Origin: Bin87 sp964347975 | GTDB taxonomy: Bacteria; Chloroflexota; Dehalococcoidia; Lucifugimonadales; UBA3495 | Assembly: GCA_964347975.1 (NCBI GenBank) | Contig: CAYGAY010000003.1 | Coordinates: 81,802-145,801 of the forward strand | Length of the DNA stretch: 64,000 nt | Direction of reading: 5' to 3' | Part shown: positions 50,723-58,865 of the stretch, piece after piece | Layout of the letters: each line of letters starts with the position of its first letter | Position numbering within the stretch: the first letter of the stretch is position 1 | The notes under the pieces: generated by a model | Seen by the model: only the letters and a program-made list of their open reading frames with translations | What the model was told of the DNA's origin: nothing | The model's database searches: none | Made by a program: the position numbers and the translations under genes

Positions 50723-52284
50723 CGACGCCCGACGCACCAGACGATACAAGCAGACTGCAAATGACCGCTGAAAACGCCGCTGGCGTCGCCGGGGTTTCGA
50801 GTAGCCCACAACCACCGACACCGGTGATTGCCGCGGATCCGATGGTTGCGATCATCGGCCGGCCCAACGTGGGCAAGTCGTTTCTATTCAACCGGATACT
50901 GTCCCGCCGCCATGCCATCGTGTCCGAGGTGGCCGGCACTACGCGGGACCGTCTTATTGCGCGCGCTACCTGGAAAGGTCGGGCTTTCCTGCTGGTGGAC
51001 ACCGGGGGGCTTGAAGATGACCCTGAGGGTCATATCCCCCAGCGGGTCCAGCAGCAGGCCGACATGGCCATGGGCGCCGCCGACGTCATCGTGTTCCTGA
51101 CCGACGCAATCCAGGGGGTTACCGCCACCGACGAGGCCGTGGCCCAAAGGCTCCGACGCACGGACAAGCCCATCCTGCTCGCTGTCAACAAAGTGGACAA
51201 CGACAACCGCGAAATGGCGGCAGTAGAGTTTTACGGGCTGGGGTTGACCGAGACGGCATTCATCTCGGCCTATCACAACTATGGCATCTACGACCTGCTG
51301 GAACGGATTGTCGATTTGCTCCCGCAACCGGAATTGGCCGACCTGTGGAATGATGAAGATGCTACGGCCGTTGGCGAAGCTGACTGGTGGGAGGACAACG
51401 CGCCAGACGGCGCCGCCGATGAGGCGTCATATGAGGCGCCCACCGAACTCCGTTTGGCTATCGTGGGCCGAACCAATGTGGGCAAATCCCTGCTGACCAA
51501 CCGCATCATTGGGGAAGAGCGAAGCATCGTCAGTCCGGTGGCCGGCACCACCCGGGACGCATTGGATACCTCGGTGTCGTATCGCGACCATACCATCACG
51601 TTGGTGGACACCGCCGGCATTCGCCGGCCGGGGCAAGTAGAACGGGGTATTGAGAGATACAGCGTTCTGCGCGCCGTCAATGCCGTGCACCGCAGCGACA
51701 TTACGCTGCTGATAACCGACGCCACCGAGTTGGCCACGGCCCAGGACGCGCATATCGCGGGACTGGCCTGGGACACCAACCGGGGCCTCATCGTCGTGGT
51801 CAACAAGTGGGATCTGGTCAACCAGAACCGTTTTCGCATGGAGCGGAGCTTGCACCGGGTTCAGGAACGGCTGCATTTCATGCCCTATGTGCCGGTATGT
51901 TTCACGTCGGCTTTGACCGGGGATGGGATTGACGACCTGCTGGATACGGCGCTATCGCTTTGGCAAGAGCGGCAAAAGCGAGTACCATTCCGGGAGCTTC
52001 AGTACCTCCTTGCCGACGCAGTATCGACCCACTCTCCACCTTCGCAACGGGGCAATATCAGAAACCGACTGCGCATCCGGAGGGTGCGTCAAGTGGGGGT
52101 GAATCCTCCCACGTTCGTTTTCTCGGTCAACGACCCCAAGCTGCTGCATTTCTCCTACCAACGCTATCTGGAAAACCAGATCCGCAACCGCTTCGGGTTT
52201 GATCGCACCCACCTGCGGCTGATTTTCCGGCCAGAGCGGACGGAATTGAAATCGAGGTCGGGAATTCGCAGCGGCAGGCGCTGA
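50719..52284 (+). CDS. der: Ribosome-assembly GTPase Der (EngA)
   Basis: 521 residues with two GTPase domains: GRPNVGKSFLFNR with DTGGLEDD and NKVDNDN, then GRTNVGKSLLTNR with DTAGIRRPG and NKWDLVN, and a C-terminal KH-like domain (HFSYQRYLENQIRNRFGF). An N-terminal extension of about 40 residues, Pro/Ala-rich, precedes the first domain. Essential for 50S maturation. Overlaps argF by four bases and is followed by plsY. Confidence 0.95.
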   Translation: MTTPDAPDDTSRLQMTAENAAGVAGVSSSPQPPTPVIAADPMVAIIGRPNVGKSFLFNRILSRRHAIVSEVAGTTRDRLIARATWKGRAFLLVDTGGLEDDPEGHIPQRVQQQADMAMGAADVIVFLTDAIQGVTATDEAVAQRLRRTDKPILLAVNKVDNDNREMAAVEFYGLGLTETAFISAYHNYGIYDLLERIVDLLPQPELADLWNDEDATAVGEADWWEDNAPDGAADEASYEAPTELRLAIVGRTNVGKSLLTNRIIGEERSIVSPVAGTTRDALDTSVSYRDHTITLVDTAGIRRPGQVERGIERYSVLRAVNAVHRSDITLLITDATELATAQDAHIAGLAWDTNRGLIVVVNKWDLVNQNRFRMERSLHRVQERLHFMPYVPVCFTSALTGDGIDDLLDTALSLWQERQKRVPFRELQYLLADAVSTHSPPSQRGNIRNRLRIRRVRQVGVNPPTFVFSVNDPKLLHFSYQRYLENQIRNRFGFDRTHLRLIFRPERTELKSRSGIRSGRR

Positions 52285-52304
52285 TTGTCTCACTTGCAGT
52301 AGCT

Positions 52305-53024
52305 ATGCGGCGCCCGACACCGGCAACCTGGGCCATGTTACTCACGGCGCTATTTCTGGCGGCCGTTGGAGTCGCGCTGTTGGAGACCGCTCAGCAAGTT
52401 GCCCTGCCCGCGCGGTATGCAATGGTATGCGCCGCGGCTTACCTGACCGGGTCGATTTCCTGGGGGTACATATTCGTCAACCTGACCATGGGAGAAGACA
52501 TTCGAGACTTCGGCAGCGGGCGCACGGGAATGTCCAACATCCTCCGCACGGCCGGCGGCAAGGCGGCGGCGCTGGTGTTCGCGCTGGACGCCGGCAAGGG
52601 TGTCCTGGCGGCGCTGCTGGCCCGCTGGGCAATCGGGCAGGGAGAACCGGAGGTAGTTGCAGCTTTGTTGGCGCTATGCGGACACAACTGGCCGATTTTC
52701 TTGAGATTCCGAGGCGGTCGCGGCATCCTGCCGGGGTTGGGGGGCTTGTCGGTGATGGCGCCATGGGTGGCGTTGGCCGGCGGCCTGCTGTTTCTGGTAG
52801 TCACGCTGTCCAGCCGCTACCTGTCGCTGGGGAGCATCGTGGGTACGATGGCGGTGGCGGTGATGAGCCTGGCGTTGACGCTCCTGGCCGAACACCATCA
52901 GCTGTACACCCTGTACGCCTTCATCGGAGGCGCCGTCATTATCTGGCAACACCGGGACAACATCCGGCGGATTGCCAACGGCACCGAGCGGCGCATCGGA
53001 ATGCCGGCGCTTCGGAACCGCTAG
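52305..53024 (+). CDS. plsY: Glycerol-3-phosphate acyltransferase PlsY-like
   Basis: 239 residues, about six membrane helices. The PlsY motifs are present in variant form: FGSGRTGMSN in place of GSGNxGATN, and GHNWPIFLRFRGGRGI in place of FrGGKGvAT. The family acylates glycerol 3-phosphate from acyl-phosphate. Asn-to-Arg and Lys-to-Arg changes in the motifs may affect the reaction. It sits 20 bases after der. Confidence 0.82.
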   Translation: MRRPTPATWAMLLTALFLAAVGVALLETAQQVALPARYAMVCAAAYLTGSISWGYIFVNLTMGEDIRDFGSGRTGMSNILRTAGGKAAALVFALDAGKGVLAALLARWAIGQGEPEVVAALLALCGHNWPIFLRFRGGRGILPGLGGLSVMAPWVALAGGLLFLVVTLSSRYLSLGSIVGTMAVAVMSLALTLLAEHHQLYTLYAFIGGAVIIWQHRDNIRRIANGTERRIGMPALRNR

Positions 53025-53057
53025 CGTCCGTGATATGTTATCGTCAGATATTACGTA

Positions 53058-53579
53058 ATGGCACAAGATCAATTGGAAGCCGCCCTACGCTCCCTGGTTT
53101 CGGAGCACGGCTTTGAACAGGTAAAACAATCTCTGCATGAAATCGGGAACACCGATCTGCAATTGGAGCCAGGACGGTGGGGCAGAAATCCCCCGGCAGC
53201 AACGGTTGCAAAGCAATCCAGCAAAAGCAGGGCCAAACCTACTGCGCCAGAATACGTTGCTAAAATGGATTTACCGTCGGGGAAGCTGTCCTTAATCAGT
53301 GAGCTTGCGGCACGGTTTCACGGCAAATCTTTCCTTCCCACCTTTGGCGACATTGCCAATTTCTGCCACGCACACCAAATGGACGTGCCATCCTCCAAAA
53401 CCCGTGCCAATGCCGTTCCGAGAGTGTTCAGGTGTCTTTCCCGAATGGAAGATGGCGACCTGCGTCGAATTATCGACGATGAGATGTTCTCGGGCCCGTC
53501 GCGTCTTGGCCCCATCTCAGATGCGATTCGTAGGAACGGTAGAGTCAGGACTAACGTCAACAGGGGAGACCACCAGTAG
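53058..53579 (+). CDS. Hypothetical 173-residue protein
   Basis: Soluble. A short N-terminal helical segment (LEAALRSLVSEHGFEQVKQS), a basic linker (QSSKSRAKPTAPEYV), then FLPTFGDIANFCHAHQMD and RVFRCLSRMEDGDLRRII. The N-terminal pattern resembles small regulators that bind DNA, but I cannot assign a family. It lies 33 bases after plsY on the same strand. Confidence 0.6.
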   Translation: MAQDQLEAALRSLVSEHGFEQVKQSLHEIGNTDLQLEPGRWGRNPPAATVAKQSSKSRAKPTAPEYVAKMDLPSGKLSLISELAARFHGKSFLPTFGDIANFCHAHQMDVPSSKTRANAVPRVFRCLSRMEDGDLRRIIDDEMFSGPSRLGPISDAIRRNGRVRTNVNRGDHQ

Positions 53580-53598
53580 TTAGCAATCCGGATGTGGT

Positions 53599-53617
53599 TT
53601 TCGTCAGAATGACGAAA
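53599..53617 (+). other. Palindrome after the hypothetical gene
   Basis: TTTCGTCA/TGACGAAA with a GAA loop. There is no T-tract; it could be a weak terminator or operator of the promoter at 53668. Confidence 0.4.
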
Positions 53618-53667
53618 TCGAGGCCACCGCGGAAAACCAAACACCTTGACCGGAGCCAGGCTCGCGC

Positions 53668-53697
53668 TTGACGGTAATTCGGTCTATCGGGTAAATT
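53668..53697 (+). promoter_or_regulatory. Promoter candidate of the ferritin-like operon
   Basis: TTGACG, 18-base spacer, TAAATT, with a TACAAT (53703-53708) slightly downstream. Transcription would start 25-35 bases before the first ferritin-like gene. Confidence 0.5.
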
Positions 53698-53737
53698 GCG
53701 AGTACAATTCCGTCATTCTGGCGAAGAAGGGATGCTC

Positions 53738-54835
53738 ATGGCTACTTTGCAAGATCGCAGCACCGTGGAGATGGAACAGGCGCTACAGAATGGTTTCAGC
53801 CTGTCCTGGCTCCAACAGATCAAGGACCAGGTTCCCGGATCGGCGGAGGAGTTGGAACGGGACCCGACCCTGGCTGAAAATACCCCTGATTTGCTGGACG
53901 AATCTCCCAACCAAACGCAGCGCATGCGCGGGGCGGTGCCTCGGGAGGGCGTTCCGCAGTTTTCCGCATATACCTTTCGGGACAAGAAGGAAGTTTGGGG
54001 CTTCAACTTGACCAAGCTTTACCAGGAAGCCGTATCGCGCCAGTGGTCCTCGGCCACCGATATTCCCTGGGAAACGCTGCGGCCTTTGCCCGATGACATC
54101 GAGGCGGCGCAGTGCCAGCTGGCGACCTTTTTTGCCCAGGTGGAATTCGTGGCCGCCGACGTGCCGGGCCGGTTCATCTCGCAGATGTCGCCCGACTACC
54201 ACGAAGTGCGGATGTTCCTGCTGACCCAGGTGATGGACGAATCCCGCCACATGGAAGTGTTCCGCAAGCGCGCGCTAGCCAACGGCGGCGGCCTGATGCG
54301 GATGATTGACTCGGTGAGCGACGTCACGGGCGGCAGCACCGACAATGCCCGGGAGTTCACCGAACTTTCCAGCCGATTGCACATCGTGGGCGAGGGGAAC
54401 GTGTTGACCCTGTTCCGCCTGGGCGAACTGATGGCTTACAACGACGCCGAGAAAGCCATCTACCGGCGCGCTGCTCAAGACGAAGCGCGCCACGTGGCCT
54501 TTGGCGTGCTGCACGCGCGGTACATGAACGAATGCACCCCCGAGCGCCGGGAAGAAATGCACTATTACCTGGACGAAGCTGAGGACCGGCAGGCTACCGG
54601 CAACGGCGGCGAGAACCCGGCGGCCCGCAGCGCGAACCTCACCGCCGAATCGCTGGCCATCCTCCTGGGCGGCGGGGCTGATAAAGCAGAGGAAGGACAG
54701 AAGATACTGGCCGCCATCCGCCAGCGGCAGGTCAAAGAATACTTCCAGCGGCTCAAGTCCTGTGGGTTCGACGACCGCATCGAAAACGGTCGCGTCAACC
54801 CCGCTTTGCTGGAGGCGTACAAGGCGGCGGCCTAA
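53738..54835 (+). CDS. Ferritin-like di-iron oxygenase-type protein (AurF-like), intact ligands
   Basis: 365 residues. The four-helix core shows the two E/H ligand pairs: E in FAQVEFVAAD, ESRH in VMDESRHMEVF, a Glu in HIVGEGNVLTL and EARH in AQDEARHVAFG. It resembles AurF-type N-oxygenases and other ribonucleotide-reductase-like proteins. The oxidised substrate is unknown. Start at the second ATG (53738), six bases downstream of another ATG; AGAAGG supports it. It is followed by a degenerate paralogue. Confidence 0.85.
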   Translation: MATLQDRSTVEMEQALQNGFSLSWLQQIKDQVPGSAEELERDPTLAENTPDLLDESPNQTQRMRGAVPREGVPQFSAYTFRDKKEVWGFNLTKLYQEAVSRQWSSATDIPWETLRPLPDDIEAAQCQLATFFAQVEFVAADVPGRFISQMSPDYHEVRMFLLTQVMDESRHMEVFRKRALANGGGLMRMIDSVSDVTGGSTDNAREFTELSSRLHIVGEGNVLTLFRLGELMAYNDAEKAIYRRAAQDEARHVAFGVLHARYMNECTPERREEMHYYLDEAEDRQATGNGGENPAARSANLTAESLAILLGGGADKAEEGQKILAAIRQRQVKEYFQRLKSCGFDDRIENGRVNPALLEAYKAAA

Positions 54836-54863
54836 TGCGGGAAAATCGGCTATGACAATGCCG

Positions 54864-54893
54864 ACGGCCCGCCGCCTTGGGGCGACGGGCCGT
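54864..54893 (+). other. Hairpin between the ferritin-like genes
   Basis: ACGGCCCG/CGGGCCGT stem with a 14-base loop and no T-tract; probably an mRNA stability or processing element. Confidence 0.45.
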
Positions 54894-54913
54894 TAGACGT
54901 ATCGTGAGGAATT

Positions 54914-56107
54914 ATGATCACCAATAACGATGCTCCCGACAACCCAACCGTTGACGACAGCGATCCCACCGGTCGCTACCACTCCTCTGCCGCCGGGCGT
55001 GTCCAACAGGACATAGCGGAGGGCGTCGAAGCCGAAACGACGCCAACGGAGCAACCGGATCAAATTCCAGCCGAACCCATGGCGCCCCAATCGCCTTCGG
55101 AACGTTTCCCCTGGATGAACGATACTCGCCAATGGGGTACGCGGGCGCGATTGACCCCTCACGGACTGACGGTAGCGTCCATCATGACCGGCCTCTACGG
55201 TGAGATCCCGGAGGAAAGCCGCGAAATGACCCGGATGCCGCGGGGTTCCTTCGCCACGCCAGGCATTCCGCGCCTGGACAACTACTCGGTCAACCGCAAG
55301 GACGAGTTGTGGGCCGACAATGCCGCAGCGCTTTATGAAGAAGCTATCCAGCGGCGGTGGAACGCCATGCAGGACATTGCCTGGGATGATCTGCCGGACC
55401 AACCGGAAGCCCTGGAGCTGGCCTGGTGTCAGCTATGCACCGAATTGGGCCATCACGCTACCGCCGAGATCGACACCATCGGTCTTTGGCTGCATCGGAT
55501 GAACTACGCTTACATCGAACCCAAGATGTTCCTGGCGACGCAAGAGTTCGATGCGGCGCGGCATTTTGAGGCGATGCGACACCGCGCCTTGTGCAACGGC
55601 GGCGCGCTGGGGCTGGAATCAGCCGGCTTTATGAACCGTCGCATGGTGGAAACCCGCGCCGGCTGGCCGGAAGTTTCCGTTTCGCTGTATCTGGCGCGCG
55701 GTACGTTATCGCTGCTGCTGTACCGATTCGGAACCCACTTCGCCACCAATCCGGTTGATCGCAAACTGTTCGCGCTGTGCCTACAGGACAAAGCGCGTCA
55801 CATGGGTTATGGAATGGCGATGCTCAAGTCAACCGTAGCGGTCAAGGGCGTGGACTTCGGCGTTTCTCTGCGGCGCATCCTCGGCTCCATAGAGAAGGAT
55901 ATGGCCGGTGAGCTGAGAGATCCAGTCCTTTGGGAAGCGATGGCTATCATCGCTGGCGGCTCCCTAGCCGGAATGGCGAATGGAATGGCAGCGGTGGAAC
56001 GGCTGCGCGCGGATTACGTCAGGCAGTACTTGACACGACTGCGCTACGCCGGGATAAACAAGGAGGAGCGCGCCCTGCACCCGGATCTCGCCGCACTTTT
56101 GCAGTAA
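54914..56107 (+). CDS. Ferritin-like paralogue with lost metal ligands
   Basis: 397 residues, related to the preceding protein: the stretch from CQL to RHRALCNGGAL aligns without gaps with its neighbour. All metal Glu positions are changed: QVEFV becomes a segment with Ala, DESRH becomes FDAARH, VGEGN becomes ARGT, and DEARH becomes DKARH, while both His remain. The first 80 residues are a low-complexity acidic leader. It cannot hold a standard di-iron centre and is probably a structural or regulatory partner of the intact protein. SD: GTGAGGA. Confidence 0.85.
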   Translation: MITNNDAPDNPTVDDSDPTGRYHSSAAGRVQQDIAEGVEAETTPTEQPDQIPAEPMAPQSPSERFPWMNDTRQWGTRARLTPHGLTVASIMTGLYGEIPEESREMTRMPRGSFATPGIPRLDNYSVNRKDELWADNAAALYEEAIQRRWNAMQDIAWDDLPDQPEALELAWCQLCTELGHHATAEIDTIGLWLHRMNYAYIEPKMFLATQEFDAARHFEAMRHRALCNGGALGLESAGFMNRRMVETRAGWPEVSVSLYLARGTLSLLLYRFGTHFATNPVDRKLFALCLQDKARHMGYGMAMLKSTVAVKGVDFGVSLRRILGSIEKDMAGELRDPVLWEAMAIIAGGSLAGMANGMAAVERLRADYVRQYLTRLRYAGINKEERALHPDLAALLQ

Positions 56108-56140
56108 AGCGCCGCCGATTTTTCCAGGTTTGAAGGCTTT

Positions 56141-56178
56141 AGCCCTCGTCAGTTGTCAGCGACGAGGGCTTCTTTCTT
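56141..56178 (+). terminator. Terminator of the ferritin-like operon
   Basis: AGCCCTCGTC and GACGAGGGCT form a 10-bp stem around a ten-base loop, followed by TCTTTCTT. It overlaps the last codons of the convergent LLM gene. Confidence 0.75.
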
Positions 56179-57276
56179 CGCCTTCTCCTTGAAGTGCGGG
56201 ATGATGTACTTTCCGAAGAGGCGGAGGGACTCCATCACTTCTTCGTGGGTGACGGGCCCGACCTGGAACAAGGGCATGATCTCATCCACGCCCATTCGCT
56301 CGTAATCCTCGATGTATTTGATGCAGTCGTCGGGGTTTCCGATGCAGAAGCGACCGCCGTCGTCGATGAGCGCCCGCGATGTGACCTCGTCGGCCCGGGC
56401 CGTGTCGGCTTGCACGGCCCGCTGGTAGTGCCATTGGTAGTCTTCCGGCACCTTGGCAGGATCGTAACCCTGCCAGACGTATGAGTCGCGGATACGCTGC
56501 TGCTCCCGGTACCAGTCGATGATGGTTTCGGCCCGTTGGAAAGCTTTCTGCCGGTCCTCCATGCAGAGCCCCACCGTATTGCCGGCCACCCTTGGATACA
56601 CCAATTTCGTCGCGGGTTCGGGGTTCTTGATGGCGTCACGATATATTTGGATAAGCCCCTCGGCCCGGTCCAGTCCAACGCTGGTTTGCGCCAGGCAGCC
56701 CAGGCCCTGCCTGCCGACCTTCTCGGCCGTGAACTCTTGACTCACGGCCTGCCAGATCGGCGGGTGGGGTTTCTGCACCGGTTTCGGGATGACTTCCCGG
56801 GGCGGAATGTTGTAGTGCTTCCCCGCATAGGAGAACGTCTCTTCAGTCCACGCTCCGGGAATGATCTTCAGGTACTCTTCCACCATCTCAGAGACGTCGG
56901 CCAGGTCGGAGCCGTAGGGCAACATCTGGTAGGGATAACCGGACCGGCCGATGCCCAGGTTAACTCGCCCACCGGAAATTACGTCCAGGGTAGCCATCCG
57001 GGACGCGATGTTGAGCGGGTGATGCAATGGCGCCAGCACGACGGCTATTCCCAAGCGCATGTTGACGGTCCGCTGACTCAAAGCAGCCAGGGTGATGTCG
57101 GGAGCGCTGGAATGGGACCATTCCGAGCGGAAATGGTGCTCCACGAACCACACGGAAGTCATCCCGATCTCTTCGGCAAAAGTCACCTGCTCCATCATTT
57201 CCTGGAACTTGCGGGTTTCGCTCAGGTCGTCCCAGGGCTTGGGCACCTGGATTTGGTAGAAAAGGCCAAGGTCCAT
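56149..57276 (-). CDS. LLM class flavin-dependent monooxygenase (second)
   Basis: 375 residues. MDLGLFYQIQVPKPW is the start; TSVWFVEHHFRSEWSH, RLGIAVVLAPLHHPLNIA and RVNLGIGRSGYPYQM are luciferase-like barrel motifs. The second half has GFCxxNPDDCIKYIE-type residues (FCIGNPDDCIKYIEDYERMG). Distant from the copy at 14603. AGGAG precedes the ATG; the longer frame upstream lies in the amt promoter. Substrate unknown. Confidence 0.92.
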   Translation of the reverse strand: MDLGLFYQIQVPKPWDDLSETRKFQEMMEQVTFAEEIGMTSVWFVEHHFRSEWSHSSAPDITLAALSQRTVNMRLGIAVVLAPLHHPLNIASRMATLDVISGGRVNLGIGRSGYPYQMLPYGSDLADVSEMVEEYLKIIPGAWTEETFSYAGKHYNIPPREVIPKPVQKPHPPIWQAVSQEFTAEKVGRQGLGCLAQTSVGLDRAEGLIQIYRDAIKNPEPATKLVYPRVAGNTVGLCMEDRQKAFQRAETIIDWYREQQRIRDSYVWQGYDPAKVPEDYQWHYQRAVQADTARADEVTSRALIDDGGRFCIGNPDDCIKYIEDYERMGVDEIMPLFQVGPVTHEEVMESLRLFGKYIIPHFKEKAKKEALVADN

Positions 57277-57364
57277 AGTGGCGACTCCTGTCGAGGGCGG
57301 CTTTGAGGACGTTGGGGGCATTGTAGCAGACGCGGAAAGGGGTTGCCGGCCGCAGGGGGCACAG

Positions 57365-57413
57365 GTTAACGGCATGTAACAAATTTGTAACAAATCCGTC
57401 ATTAGTCCGTAAC
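57365..57413. promoter_or_regulatory. Array of GTAAC-type boxes with 11-bp period, GlnR/OmpR-family-like operator
   Basis: Boxes GTTAA (57365), GTAAC (57376), GTAAC (57387), GTCAT (57398) and GTAAC (57409) recur exactly every 11 bases, with six-base spacers. The spacing is like the GlnR nitrogen regulator sites of actinobacteria (GTnAC-n6-GnAAC). They end 11 bases before a TAGAAT -10 at 57424-57429, which lacks a good -35, as for an activated promoter. The controlled genes would be amt and glnA. Confidence 0.65.
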
Positions 57414-57423
57414 AAGGGAAAAT

Positions 57424-57429
57424 TAGAAT
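57424..57429 (+). promoter_or_regulatory. -10 element of amt-glnA
   Basis: TAGAAT just downstream of the box array; predicted start about 57436, leaving a leader of about 125 bases before amt. Confidence 0.4.
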
Positions 57430-57561
57430 TGCCCGGTAGTTTTGCCGGTAACCGGACGTGATCGCATCGTGCGCGGCATGGCCATCCGCTGTTCCAGCGG
57501 ACCGCAGCGGTGAAGGGGAACCGGCGGCAACGTCAACACCAAAACAGTGGGGAGAAAACCT

Positions 57562-58785
57562 ATGGAGTTCACAGAACTGGAGGTGCTCTCGTTCCTGATT
57601 TCGGCTGCGCTGGTCTTCCTCATGGTGCCCGGCCTGGCCCTGTTCTACGGCGGATTGGTACGCCACAAGAACGTGATTGGAACGATGATGCACTCCATCA
57701 CGGCGATCGGCGTGGTCAGCGTGCTATGGGTATTGTGGGGCTACAGCCTGGCGTTCGGCAACAGCGTGGGCGGCTTGGGCTTCGTTGGCGACCTTACCAA
57801 GTTCGGCATGGTCGGCGTCGGGCTGCAAGAGCAGGCATTCATGGTGTTCCAGGGAATGTTCGCCATCATCACCGTCGCCCTCATCGCCGGAGGTTTCGCC
57901 GAGCGGTTCAAGTTTGTGTCCTACATAATTTTCGCGGCCCTGTGGGTGACCATTGTGTACGCCCCGCTCTGCCATTGGGTTTGGGGGGGCGGTTGGCTGG
58001 GCAACCTGGGCAGCGTGTTGGGAATGAGCGAGGGCGGATTCGCGCTGGACTTCGCCGGCGGAACCGTAGTGCACATCGCTTCCGGCACGGCGGCGTTAGC
58101 TGCTGCGCTGATAGTGGGACGGCGGAGCGGCTTTGGCACGGTGAACCTGGCGCCCGACAACGTGCCGCTGGTCCTGCTGGGCGCGGGCATCCTGTGGTTC
58201 GGGTGGTTTGGCTTCAACGCCGGGAGCAGCTTTGACCTGTCAACGGAGACTGCGGCCAACGCCTTCGTGGTAACGAACGTAGCCGCGGCCACCGCCATGT
58301 CTTCATGGTCGATCATCTCCTGGTTCGTCACCCGCCGACCATCGGCCAGCGGAGCCGCGGCGGGGGCCGTGGCCGGGTTGGTGGCGATAACGCCGGCAGC
58401 CGGATTCGTGGGCGTGATGCCGGCTATCATCATCGGCGCCGGGGCCGGCGGAGCCTGCTTCATTGCGGTCGAATTGATCCACAAATTCCGCATCGACGAC
58501 TCTCTGGACGTGTTCGGCATACACGGAATTGGCGGAATGTGGGGAGCGCTGGCGACCGGCGTATTCGTGGGCATCGGCTTTGGCGCAGATTACCTGCTTG
58601 CCGACGTGTCGCGCATCGAGCAAATCCTCTATCAGATCATCGGCATCGCCGCCGCGTTCGCCTGGTCTTTTGTTGTGTCCGCAATCATCCTGCTGGCCTT
58701 GAAGTACACCATCGGTCTCCGGGTTTCCGATGAAGAGGAAGAGATCGGCGTTGACCTGACACAACACGGGGAGGGGATGAACTGA
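57562..58785 (+). CDS. amt: Ammonium transporter
   Basis: 407 residues, about 11 membrane helices. The two pore histidines are in ALDFAGGTVVHIASG and FGIHGIGGMWG; the Phe gate region and DFAGG are conserved. Amt channels ammonium across the membrane. GGGGAG precedes the ATG at 57562. No PII gene is adjacent, but glnA follows 80 bases later and shares the putative nitrogen-responsive promoter. Confidence 0.96.
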   Translation: MEFTELEVLSFLISAALVFLMVPGLALFYGGLVRHKNVIGTMMHSITAIGVVSVLWVLWGYSLAFGNSVGGLGFVGDLTKFGMVGVGLQEQAFMVFQGMFAIITVALIAGGFAERFKFVSYIIFAALWVTIVYAPLCHWVWGGGWLGNLGSVLGMSEGGFALDFAGGTVVHIASGTAALAAALIVGRRSGFGTVNLAPDNVPLVLLGAGILWFGWFGFNAGSSFDLSTETAANAFVVTNVAAATAMSSWSIISWFVTRRPSASGAAAGAVAGLVAITPAAGFVGVMPAIIIGAGAGGACFIAVELIHKFRIDDSLDVFGIHGIGGMWGALATGVFVGIGFGADYLLADVSRIEQILYQIIGIAAAFAWSFVVSAIILLALKYTIGLRVSDEEEEIGVDLTQHGEGMN

Positions 58786-58865
58786 TCCGTTGAAATTACT
58801 CGTCAGGGCCTCCTGGCGCCGCTTACTCACCTCACACCCTAAACTCCCCAAAGGAGGGACACGAT

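Noticed and set aside
57277..57693. N-terminal extension of the second LLM gene over the amt promoter
   Set aside because: The extension has no homology and covers the regulatory box array; AGGAG precedes the ATG at 57276.
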